NCBI GenBank assembly: GCA_035294125.1
Contig: DATGLM010000084.1
Coordinates: 124,001 to 188,000 of the forward strand
Length of the DNA stretch: 64,000 nt
DNA from: CADDYT01 sp035294125
GTDB lineage: Bacteria > Chloroflexota > Ktedonobacteria > Ktedonobacterales > Ktedonobacteraceae
Direction of reading: 5' to 3'
In this document: in pieces, positions 35,839 through 44,272 of the stretch
How the letters are laid out: every line of letters starts with the position of its first letter
Position numbering within the stretch: position 1 is the stretch's first letter
Notes under the pieces: generated by a model
What the model was told of the DNA's origin: nothing
The model's input: only the letters and a program-made list of their open reading frames with translations
Database searches by the model: none
Program-made: the position numbers and the translations under genes

Positions 35839-37851
35839 ATGTCTATGCCGCGTTGTCTGAATCCACGATGCAGGGCCGATAATCCGGCGGGGAGCGTGGT
35901 GTGCGCGCATTGTGAGTGCCTGCTGCCGGGTGCGATGGTGGCGGGTCGCTATCGCGTGGAGTCCCTGCTTGGGTTGGGCGGCATGGGTGCGGTCTACCGT
36001 GCGGATGATACGTTTGAGGTGCAGCAGGTGGCGCTCAAGGTGATTTCGACCAGGGGCAAGAGCATGGATGAGCTGACAGCGCAGGAGCGCTTTCGCCGCG
36101 AGGCCCGCTACGCGCACCAGCTTCAGCACAGAAATATCGTGCCGGTGCACAACTTTGGCAAGGATGGTACGCTGCTCTACCTCGTCATGCCGCTCGTGAC
36201 AGGCGGCACACTGAAGGGGCTGCTGAAGAACGAGAAGCCGCTGCCGGTCGAGCAGGCGCGGCGCTACCTGAACGACCTTGCCGAGGCCATCGACGCCGTT
36301 CACGCGCATCCGCAGCAGATTGTTCACCGCGACATCAAACCCTCGAACCTGCTCATTCACCAGGATGATGGTCGCCTGGTGCTGGCGGATTTTGGCATTG
36401 CGCGTGCCATGCAGCAAGAATCGCCGCTAACACAGCGCGGCTGGGCTGTCGGCACGGAGCATTATATCGCGCCGGAACAGGAAGCGGGTAGCGCCGAGCC
36501 ATCCAGCGATATTTACTCGATGGGCGTGGTGGCCTACCAGATGTTTACCGGCTTGCTGCCCTTCCAGGCCGTGGTGCGCAATCGCGTAGCAGAGATTCCC
36601 CCGCCGAGCACACTCAATCCGGCTCTCCCCGCTGCCATTGACCCGGTCATCATGCGGGCGATGGAGGTAGAACCGGCGAAACGCTATCCATCGGCACGTG
36701 TCTTTGCAGATGCCGTTAATGAGGCGCTCAAGACCACTGCGCCCTCTGTGGGCCCGTCGCTCTCGGATATGCCAACGCTGCCGATCTCTTCGTCTGCCCT
36801 CCCACCACCTGTCCTCCCGGCACCACAGGGACAGGCTGCCATAAACAGCGCCAATATTATGGTGCGCCTTCTCGTGCCTGAGAATGCGTGCAGTGCTTGT
36901 GGGCAGGAAAATCGGCCAGCCTCGCGTTTTTGCCGCCGCTGCGGTCACTCACTCAACGATACCGCGCCGGTAGTGGTTGATGCCTGCCAGATAGGGTTTG
37001 CCAGTGACCCGGGACGACTTCACGTCTCAGAGGTGAACGAAGACATGCTGCTGGTAGCGCAAGGATTGTGCTCCAATCTCACGCCGCCGCCTCGCCCCTA
37101 TGGCCTCTTCGCCGTGGCCGATGGGCTGCGCCGCACCGGAAAGACTGCCAGCGGACACGAGGCGAGCCGCCTGGCAATAGAAACGGTAGCCGATGTCCTG
37201 CTGCCGCAGCTCTCCACACCGCTGGCCTCTGGCTCGTTACAACAGAGCAGCAGGGTCGCTTCAGGAACGACCAGCAAGGTCCCCGCCGTAGCGGCGGCAA
37301 TCAGCACGCCGCAGGACTCGCTGCTATTGGAACAGTGGCTGCGCGAGAGCGTGCGCCGCGCCAACCAGGTCATTTACCACTGCAACGACGATTTTGGCAT
37401 TGAGATGGCAAGCACGCTGGCGGTGGCGCTCGTCTACAAATATCATCTCTACGTGGCCAACGTGGGTGATTGCCGCGTCTATCATTACCGGGCAAATCGG
37501 GGAATGCAGCTCATCACGAAAGATCACACGCTGGCCGCCAACCTGGTGGAGGCGGAACTCTTCACGCCCGACGAACTGTACAAAAGCGCGAAACGCAACC
37601 AGCACTATCGCTATCTCGGTCAAGCAACCCCTGTGCAAGTTGACTTCTTCCAGCAGGAGCTTAAGGTCGGAGACCTCGTCCTGCTTTGCTCTGACGGCCT
37701 CTGGCATATGCTGCGCGATGAGCGGCTGCAAGAGTTGCTCGTACAGGGCCAGAACGACAACCTGCAATCACTGGCTCGCACCTTCGTTGATGCCGCCAAT
37801 CTCGCGGGCGGAGAGGGAAATGTGAGCGCCATTGTCGTAAAAGTTCAATGA
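35839..37851 (+). CDS. Ser/Thr protein kinase fused to PP2C-like phosphatase, two zinc ribbons
   Basis: About 670 residues, cytosolic. Order: zinc ribbon (CLNPRCRADNPAGSVVCAHC), Hanks kinase (about 38-300: LGLGGMGAVYRA, VALKVIS, HRDIKPSN, DFGIAR, GTEHYIAPEQ), linker, second zinc ribbon (CSACGQENRPASRFCRRCG near 355), then a PP2C-like domain (about 385-670). In the latter, the metal-site motifs are altered: VADGMGG reads VADGLRR, SEVNEDM and CSDGLW are kept, but the final GGxDN reads GGEGN, losing an Asp. It may be a weak phosphatase or a pseudophosphatase. A kinase and phosphatase in one chain suggests self-contained control. Confidence 0.9.
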   Translation: MSMPRCLNPRCRADNPAGSVVCAHCECLLPGAMVAGRYRVESLLGLGGMGAVYRADDTFEVQQVALKVISTRGKSMDELTAQERFRREARYAHQLQHRNIVPVHNFGKDGTLLYLVMPLVTGGTLKGLLKNEKPLPVEQARRYLNDLAEAIDAVHAHPQQIVHRDIKPSNLLIHQDDGRLVLADFGIARAMQQESPLTQRGWAVGTEHYIAPEQEAGSAEPSSDIYSMGVVAYQMFTGLLPFQAVVRNRVAEIPPPSTLNPALPAAIDPVIMRAMEVEPAKRYPSARVFADAVNEALKTTAPSVGPSLSDMPTLPISSSALPPPVLPAPQGQAAINSANIMVRLLVPENACSACGQENRPASRFCRRCGHSLNDTAPVVVDACQIGFASDPGRLHVSEVNEDMLLVAQGLCSNLTPPPRPYGLFAVADGLRRTGKTASGHEASRLAIETVADVLLPQLSTPLASGSLQQSSRVASGTTSKVPAVAAAISTPQDSLLLEQWLRESVRRANQVIYHCNDDFGIEMASTLAVALVYKYHLYVANVGDCRVYHYRANRGMQLITKDHTLAANLVEAELFTPDELYKSAKRNQHYRYLGQATPVQVDFFQQELKVGDLVLLCSDGLWHMLRDERLQELLVQGQNDNLQSLARTFVDAANLAGGEGNVSAIVVKVQ

Positions 37852-37910
37852 GGCACTCCATAATGCGAACCGATGGAGTGCAGATACGAACAGACTACTC
37901 ACAAGCGGCA

Positions 37911-37963
37911 CGAGCCGTCGTATAGAGTAGGGCCATTCCCTTGCGGGCGGACAGTCTGGGGAA
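37911..37963 (+). repeat. Dispersed intergenic repeat, copy A
   Basis: The block GAGCCGTCGTATAGAGTAG, then GGCCATTCCCTTGCGGGC, recurs in diverged form at 60548-60597 (minus) and 60613-60660 (plus). It lies between the kinase-PP2C gene and the convergent debranching-enzyme gene. Confidence 0.7.
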
Positions 37964-37978
37964 CTGTCGGGGCCTGCC

Positions 37979-40117
37979 TTACCCCGCCGCGAGCAGCCAG
38001 CAGCGCAAGAGTTCCGCGACGCTCCAGGCCTGGGCGAAGCAGCCACCGGGCGTGTAAGGCGGTTCTGGCTCCGCTACCTCGCTAATAGTTCCCAGACAGG
38101 ACACCCACAGGTGATCGATCAGCGGTTCGAGCAGGGGAAGCAGCGCGGAGCAGTCGCTGTTCAAATATAGATGAACGTCAATATATGGACCAATGAGCCA
38201 GGGCCATACAGCCCCCTGGTGGTAGGCACTGTCGCGCTGGACCTGGTTCCCATTGAAATGATGGTGGTATTCGGGATTGTTGGGACTCAGGCTGCGTAAC
38301 CCCATCGGCGTCAGCAGATATTCAGTTACTTTCTGGAACATGCTGCGCGTCTGCTCCTCCGAAAGCAGGTTGTGAGTGAGCGAAGCCGCGAACAACTGGT
38401 TGGGGCGCAGCGAGGCATCATTCTGGCCCGCATTGCCATCCACATCCACGACATCATAGAGATAGCCACCCTGCTCGTACCAGAAACGAGAGGCGAAATT
38501 CTGGCTCACCTGGGAGCGAAGCAGGCTGTACTGTGAAGCGTCGGTTGAGAGATGCACCGCCCAGGACTCCATATATGTCAACGCACAGTACCAGAGAGCA
38601 TTGACTTCGACCGGCTTGCCCCGGCGCGGCGTAATCACGCGCTCGTTTACCTTAGCATCCATCCAGGTAAGCTGCACGCCTGGCGCGCCCGCCCGCAGCA
38701 GCCCATCGACGGAATCAACACCAATACCGTAATCCGTGCCCCTGACATGCCATTGAATGATGTTGGACAGCACGGGGAAAAGCTCCTTCAGCAATGTCCA
38801 ATCACCGGTGGCCGAGAGATAGCTGGAAATGGCGTGGAACATCCAGAGTGTCGCATCGACGGTATTGTATTCGGGCGCCGCGCCACTATCGGGGAAACGA
38901 TTGGGAATCAGGCCGTCATGGGTGAAGGAGGCGAAAGCTTTGAGCAGGCCGCGAGCCTCGCTGTAACGGCCCGTAGAGAGCATGAGACCGGTCAGGGAGA
39001 TCATACTGTCGCGGCCCCAGTCGGTGAACCAGGGATACCCGGCGATGATCGTCTTCCGGTCGGGTGAGAGGCGGAGTTCCTGCTTGCCCTCGCCGCCATT
39101 GGCGTAATCGGGCCGGGCAACGATGAACTCGTCCGCGGCCACGACCAACCGCGCCTGCACCGGGTCTTGCAGGTACAGTTTACTAATTGAGGGAGCAGCC
39201 GCTGTGAGTAACTGCTTGACACGCAGCGAGTGGCGCGTGAGCGCCTGCGCCACAAGCTCTTCGTGCTGCGGCCCGCCAAACTCGGTAACGAGATCGTTTC
39301 CGGCGCTCAACACCAGAGTGGCGCGCTGGCCGGGCGCAATGGGGATACGGAAAATGCCAGGCTGGTAGACATCCTCCGTATCGGGCAGCCCGCGTTCGCT
39401 GTCGCGCACGTGGAAGACATGCCAGTACCAGTAGCCAGTAGGCGTGAAAGTAGTCGTCGGCCCGGCAATAAGGTAGACAGGAGGCGCGCCCTCGTAGGCG
39501 CGCAGACAGTAGCGGTTGCCCTCGTGATTCACCAGGAAATGCCAGTCCTGGGAACCCTGCGTCGTGGCATGATAATCGCGTGAGAGGCAAAACGGCAGCA
39601 GACTGAGCATCACATGCTGAGTATTTTTTTCACTCTCCTCGTCCAGCGAACCTTGTAGGACGTACTGTACATAGGTAGTATTCTGCCCGTATTCCATCCA
39701 GATACGCTTCTCAAGCGTGAGTGTTTCAGAGAGGCGGTAGATGAAATAGGGAATGTCGCCTTCGAGACCGACTCGTTCGAGATACTGGTTTCCCTGCGGG
39801 TCGATAGTGCCATCTTTATACTCGTTGACGCCCAGTTTGAGGGTTTGACCATCGAGTAGCGTGACCTCTTCGTCGATTTTTGTAACCAGTACAGTACGGT
39901 CGACAGGTGGCTGGAGCGCGGCGACAAGCAGGCCATGATAGCTGCGTGTCGTCGCGCCATTGATAGCTCCTGCCCCATAGCCCCCCAGACCATTCGTTAC
40001 CAGCCACTCGTGATCAAGTCCCTCGCGGAGATTTTGACAGATTTCCGGGCCAACGTAGAGATTCCAGGCATTGGTGGGCGCGCGGTTCGTTGTTGCTGCA
40101 TCTTGCTCGATAATCAT
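37979..40117 (-). CDS. Glycogen debranching enzyme (amylo-alpha-1,6-glucosidase, archaeal type)
   Basis: About 712 residues. An N-terminal beta-sandwich (EWLVTNGLGGYGAGAINGA and RSYHGLLVAAL) precedes an (alpha/alpha)6 barrel with PWFTDWGRDSMISLTGLM, HDGLIPNRFPDSG, DATLWMFHAI and GAVWPWLIGPYIDVHL, the signature of GH133 debranching enzymes. Acidic residues in the WGRD and DATLW segments are likely catalytic. The length is normal. AAGGAC lies eight bases before ATG 40117. It removes alpha-1,6 branches from glycogen-like storage polysaccharide. No other glycogen genes are next to it. Confidence 0.9.
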   Translation of the reverse strand: MIIEQDAATTNRAPTNAWNLYVGPEICQNLREGLDHEWLVTNGLGGYGAGAINGATTRSYHGLLVAALQPPVDRTVLVTKIDEEVTLLDGQTLKLGVNEYKDGTIDPQGNQYLERVGLEGDIPYFIYRLSETLTLEKRIWMEYGQNTTYVQYVLQGSLDEESEKNTQHVMLSLLPFCLSRDYHATTQGSQDWHFLVNHEGNRYCLRAYEGAPPVYLIAGPTTTFTPTGYWYWHVFHVRDSERGLPDTEDVYQPGIFRIPIAPGQRATLVLSAGNDLVTEFGGPQHEELVAQALTRHSLRVKQLLTAAAPSISKLYLQDPVQARLVVAADEFIVARPDYANGGEGKQELRLSPDRKTIIAGYPWFTDWGRDSMISLTGLMLSTGRYSEARGLLKAFASFTHDGLIPNRFPDSGAAPEYNTVDATLWMFHAISSYLSATGDWTLLKELFPVLSNIIQWHVRGTDYGIGVDSVDGLLRAGAPGVQLTWMDAKVNERVITPRRGKPVEVNALWYCALTYMESWAVHLSTDASQYSLLRSQVSQNFASRFWYEQGGYLYDVVDVDGNAGQNDASLRPNQLFAASLTHNLLSEEQTRSMFQKVTEYLLTPMGLRSLSPNNPEYHHHFNGNQVQRDSAYHQGAVWPWLIGPYIDVHLYLNSDCSALLPLLEPLIDHLWVSCLGTISEVAEPEPPYTPGGCFAQAWSVAELLRCWLLAAG

Positions 40118-40221
40118 GTTGCTTGTCCTTCTCTGCTAGAGTTTGAACGCGCTCTGTTTTTGCCGGTTCCTCTCCTGGATTTGTGAATATACCCACCACT
40201 TGTGAGTGGCCTGGGGCGCCA

Positions 40222-41388
40222 CTACGCCTCGATGGCCGCCTTCATACGCTGTAAAGCGGTTTCGAGACGCTCGTCGGGCGCGGTAATAGAGATACGCACG
40301 TAGCCCTCGCCCGCGTCGCCAAAGTTGGTGCCGGGGGTGAGAAAAACGCCGGTTTTGTCAAAGAGCCAGTTCGTGAACGTGCGTGACAGGAAACCGCGAG
40401 GCACGGCTGCCCAGATATACAGCCCGGCCTTCGATGGCGCTGCGCGCATACCAATAGCATTGCAGCCCGCAACCACCAGGTTGCGGCGGCGACAGTAGAT
40501 GGCGTTGCGCTGCTCAATCCATGTATGCGGCAGGCGTAGAGCTTCGATGGCGGCATACTGGATGGGCCGGAAGATGCCACTATCGATATTGCTTTTCAAG
40601 CGTCCAACTGCATCGACCAGTTCAGGATTGCCCACCAGCATGCCGATGCGGAACCCTGCCATATTATACGTCTTACTGAGCGAATGTAGTTCAACCGCGA
40701 CCTCCATCGCTCCTGGAATTTGCAAAATGCTCATGGGGCGAAAATCGTCGAAGTAGACCTCGGCGTAGGCCATATCATGCACGATGACAAGGTTGTGCTG
40801 CCTGGCAAACTCTACAGCCCGCTCGAAAAAGCCGCGCTCTGCACAGGCAGCCGTCGGATTGTTGGGATAATTGAGCCAGAGCAGCCGCGCCCTCGCCAGC
40901 ACCTCAGTCGGGATGGAGGCCAGGTCGGGCAGGTAGCCATTCTCTGCGCGCAGGGGCAGCAGGTAGGGCTGCGCGCCAATGCTAGTGCTGCCCGTAACAT
41001 AGACAGGATAGTATGGGTCGGGAATGAGCGAGATATCACCGGGGTTGAGCACTGCCGAGGCCACGTAGGCCAGTCCCTCCTTAGAACCCAGCAGCGGCAA
41101 AATGTCGCGCTCCGGTGTCAGTTGCACGCCGAAGCGCCCTTCAAACCATTCCGCAATCGCTTCATGCAGCGCCCGCATGCCCCGGTACTCCGGGTAGCGC
41201 GTATTCTCCGGGTCGCGCAACGCCTCACACAGGCGCTCAATCACGGCTTGCGGCGCTGGCAGATCGGGGTCGCCCATCGAAAGGCTAATCACATCCACGC
41301 CAGCAGCCTTACGCCCGGCTATCTTCTGCTTGGCATCAGCAAAATGGTAGGGTGGTAAGTTCGTAATCAGATTGGATAACTGCACCAT
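40222..41388 (-). CDS. PLP-dependent aminotransferase (DapL/class I-II)
   Basis: About 388 residues. The PLP-binding Lys lies in HSLSKTYNMAGFRIGM; other class I/II blocks are SMGDPDLPAP, YPEYRGMRALHEAIA, LGSKEGLAY, WLNYPNNPTAA and the Arg in GYVRISI. The N-terminal segment (LITNLPPYHFADAKQKI) resembles LL-diaminopimelate and related aminotransferases, but these groups overlap closely. Substrate is therefore tentative. AGGAG precedes ATG 41388 closely. A dyad sits over the likely transcription start. Confidence 0.88.
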   Translation of the reverse strand: MVQLSNLITNLPPYHFADAKQKIAGRKAAGVDVISLSMGDPDLPAPQAVIERLCEALRDPENTRYPEYRGMRALHEAIAEWFEGRFGVQLTPERDILPLLGSKEGLAYVASAVLNPGDISLIPDPYYPVYVTGSTSIGAQPYLLPLRAENGYLPDLASIPTEVLARARLLWLNYPNNPTAACAERGFFERAVEFARQHNLVIVHDMAYAEVYFDDFRPMSILQIPGAMEVAVELHSLSKTYNMAGFRIGMLVGNPELVDAVGRLKSNIDSGIFRPIQYAAIEALRLPHTWIEQRNAIYCRRRNLVVAGCNAIGMRAAPSKAGLYIWAAVPRGFLSRTFTNWLFDKTGVFLTPGTNFGDAGEGYVRISITAPDERLETALQRMKAAIEA

Positions 41389-41408
41389 GTACTCCTGAAA
41401 GAGATGTT

Positions 41409-41437
41409 GAAAGTTTGAACTTTCTTACCCTATTATA
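41409..41437 (-). promoter_or_regulatory. Candidate -10 and operator for the aminotransferase gene
   Basis: TATAAT on the minus strand (41437-41432) is followed by the dyad GAAAGTTTGAACTTTC at 41409-41424, arms of seven bases around two. The dyad would cover the transcription start, a usual repressor position. The -35 is not clear. Confidence 0.4.
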
Positions 41438-41671
41438 CATCCCTTTTGACCTGCGTCGCTTGCCAGATTTTGCTCATGGCCGTTACGAAATATCCATATA
41501 TTTCGATAAATCATAACCAGTTTCCAACCACTTCTTGACCAGTTTACCCTTCCTTTAGTACTGTATATCTCACATACTTTTATTGCTGGCTTTCCAGAAT
41601 CTTTTCTAAAGCAAACGCAGAAGCCGCGCAAAGGAATTTTCCAGGCATAATGAAAGGGACATGCTCGTAGC

Positions 41672-44218
41672 ATGCAAAGCACACAACAGAAAAAACAGCC
41701 CACTCGAAAACGGCAGTGGGGTACAGAACGCCGTACACAGCCATTATCAATGATACATGAGAAACCATCTACATTGAAAATTGCCTGCAGCCGTCTCGCC
41801 ATCGTATTGACAATTGTTTTATGGATAATGTACTTTATCTCGACAATTATCCGTCAATTCTTCGAGGAACCAGAGACGTTTGCATTTACGATGCAAGCTA
41901 TTGGCTACCTGATGATAGTAACGCTGCTGACATTCTCCGCGCTCATGTACCTGGTAGCGCGTCAGGGGGCACTGCAGAGGTTTAGTAAGCATGTGCGCGT
42001 ACCGCGTGCCGAGCTTGACAGGCATTTCTCCGCGCGGCAACCATCGATCACAGTGCTCGTGCCATCATACAGTGAAGAGCCAGAAGTTGTTCGTAAAACC
42101 CTCATGTCGGCAGCACTGCAGGAGTATCCTGCTATGCGCGTCGTGCTGCTGATTGACGATAAGCCCAATCCCTCAAATCCAGCGGGTGCCGCCCGCCTCA
42201 ATGCTACTCGTGAGCTTGGCAACGATATTATGAGGCTGTTTGCTGAACCACGCACACGCTTCAGTGGTGCCCTCTACCAGTTCGAACAACAGTACGCGGG
42301 CGATATGCCAGTCAGACAGGCGACGATTATCGAGCTTGCGTACCATTACGAATGGGCAGCACTGTGGCTGCATACTCTTGCGGATAAAGAGGAGATTGAT
42401 GACCATGTAGATATATTCTTTGCTGAACACGTGCTCAATGGCCTTGCCAACGAATTACGCCTCGTTGGTCAGGCACTGATGACCTCCTGCCAGGAAGGTG
42501 TCCGGCTACCTGTCGAACGCGTACGGCAACTCTACCGTCGGCTGGCCTGGATTTTTGATGCCGAGGTAACTGTTTTTGAACGGAAGAAGTACGCTTCACT
42601 CTCCCATGAGGCCAATAAGGCCATGAATCTCAATTCCTACATTGGTCTGATGGGCGGTGCCTATCTCCAGCGTGAGACTCCGGATGGGCTGATCCTGCTC
42701 CCGGTTGCCAGAGGCCAGAAAGGCGATGTGACGATTCCTGACAGCGAATTTCTCCTGACGCTTGATGCAGACTCCATCTTGCTCCGCGAGTATTGTCTGC
42801 GTCTTGTCTACTTCTTGCAGCAGCCGGATAATGCGCGGGTAGCGGTGACGCAAACTCCGTATTCGTCCTTCCGAGGAGCGGGAACTCGCATTGAACGTCT
42901 GGCCGGTGCCACCACAGACATCCAGCACATTCTCCATCAGGGGATGAGCCATTATGGTGCAACATTCTGGGTCGGCGCCAATGCGGTCATTCGTAAGCGA
43001 GCACTTGATGATATTGCTGAGACCGAATGGGTCGGCGGTTTCGAGGTGCGCCGCTTCATCCAGGATCGCACGGTTATTGAAGATACTGAATCGAGTATTG
43101 ATCTCACGCTTCATGGCTGGTCCCTGGTAAACTATCCTGAGCGTCTGAGTTATAGTGCCACACCGCCAGATTTCGGCTCCCTTATTGTGCAACGCCGCCG
43201 CTGGGCAAATGGGGGTCTGCTGATCTTACCAAAATTATGGGCGCAAACGCGGGAGCGCAAACGTCGCGGCGAACTTGTTTCTCGCACTGAGATTCTGCTC
43301 CGCCTCAACTACATGGCCTCAATCACGTGGGCGAGCTTCAGCTTGATTTTCCTGCTGGCTTATCCATTCGACGGCCATTTATTGAGTCCTTTCGTGGTGC
43401 TTGCGGCGCTGCCATACTTCATCTCTATGGCGAGTGATCTCAAATACTGCGGCTACAAGCGGACTGATGTACTGCGCATCTATGGCTTTAACTTAATCTT
43501 GCTGCCTGTCAACCTCGCCGGAGTTTTGAAATCGCTCCAGCAAGCACTGACGAGTAAGAAGATTCCATTTGCACGGACGCCAAAAGTCAAAAACCGAACT
43601 ATTGCGCCACTCATCTATATCATCATACCCTTAGTGATCGTTGCCTTCTCGGCGTTTACCTTCTGGCGGGACGAGCAAGCCCAGCACTGGGTAAATGCAG
43701 CATTCGAAGGTTTTAATGCAGTAACCGCGTCATGGGCTATAGTCGCCTATATCGGAATAGGGAATGCATTGGCCGATATATGGCATGGCTTAACAGACTG
43801 GCTCTATGTAGAAGTGCCTCCCAGGACATCCGCAGTTGCCACTACGCCGCAACTGGCGCTTGATTGGAGGGCGGTACTCTATCATGGCAATGCCAGAGAG
43901 AGGGTTCCACTGCGTGCATTGCATGCGGCAACGGGGATGTACCAATCTGTGCTCAATGAGCAACATGTACCGGAGACCGATGTAAGCGCGCTTCCTACAA
44001 TGAAGATGCGCGCAGGTACTGCATTACCGGACGTAAGCTCGCTCCCTACAATGGAGATGCCTGTTCGTATCGGATTACCGGACGTAAGTTCGCTTCCTGC
44101 GAACGAAGATGCGTTTAGTACCCGGCCAAACAGCAATACAAGGATGGCGTTACGCCGGGGTGACAGGGAAACCCCCATACCTCCGACATCGCCTTTTCAA
44201 TGGAGTTTGACGGAGTAG
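41672..44218 (+). CDS. Membrane GT2 glycosyltransferase (cellulose synthase-like)
   Basis: About 848 residues. Two membrane helices lie near the N terminus (about 55-95), a large cytosolic catalytic domain follows, then about five helices (from about 545). Processive GT2 motifs: TVLVPSYSEE, DxD in LLTLDADSIL, acceptor TPYSS, EDTESS, and QRRRW. These mark synthases of cellulose, chitin or related beta-linked chains. An insert of about 130 residues separates the first block from the DxD. The last 100 residues hold diverged tandem repeats (LPDVSSLPTMEM). The GH18-like gene follows after 54 bases, so synthesis and trimming may be coupled. The sugar is unknown. Confidence 0.85.
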   Translation: MQSTQQKKQPTRKRQWGTERRTQPLSMIHEKPSTLKIACSRLAIVLTIVLWIMYFISTIIRQFFEEPETFAFTMQAIGYLMIVTLLTFSALMYLVARQGALQRFSKHVRVPRAELDRHFSARQPSITVLVPSYSEEPEVVRKTLMSAALQEYPAMRVVLLIDDKPNPSNPAGAARLNATRELGNDIMRLFAEPRTRFSGALYQFEQQYAGDMPVRQATIIELAYHYEWAALWLHTLADKEEIDDHVDIFFAEHVLNGLANELRLVGQALMTSCQEGVRLPVERVRQLYRRLAWIFDAEVTVFERKKYASLSHEANKAMNLNSYIGLMGGAYLQRETPDGLILLPVARGQKGDVTIPDSEFLLTLDADSILLREYCLRLVYFLQQPDNARVAVTQTPYSSFRGAGTRIERLAGATTDIQHILHQGMSHYGATFWVGANAVIRKRALDDIAETEWVGGFEVRRFIQDRTVIEDTESSIDLTLHGWSLVNYPERLSYSATPPDFGSLIVQRRRWANGGLLILPKLWAQTRERKRRGELVSRTEILLRLNYMASITWASFSLIFLLAYPFDGHLLSPFVVLAALPYFISMASDLKYCGYKRTDVLRIYGFNLILLPVNLAGVLKSLQQALTSKKIPFARTPKVKNRTIAPLIYIIIPLVIVAFSAFTFWRDEQAQHWVNAAFEGFNAVTASWAIVAYIGIGNALADIWHGLTDWLYVEVPPRTSAVATTPQLALDWRAVLYHGNARERVPLRALHAATGMYQSVLNEQHVPETDVSALPTMKMRAGTALPDVSSLPTMEMPVRIGLPDVSSLPANEDAFSTRPNSNTRMALRRGDRETPIPPTSPFQWSLTE
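43977..44108 (+). repeat. Tandem repeat in the GT2 C-terminal tail
   Basis: About three diverged copies of roughly 54 bases, encoding VSALPTMKMRAGTALPD, VSSLPTMEMPVRIGLPD and VSSLPANEDAF. It lies in the unstructured tail and could vary in copy number. Confidence 0.7.
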
Positions 44219-44272
44219 CAGGTATTGCATTACCGGACGCAGCTAGATGTCAGATAGGAAGCGGTCAGTATT

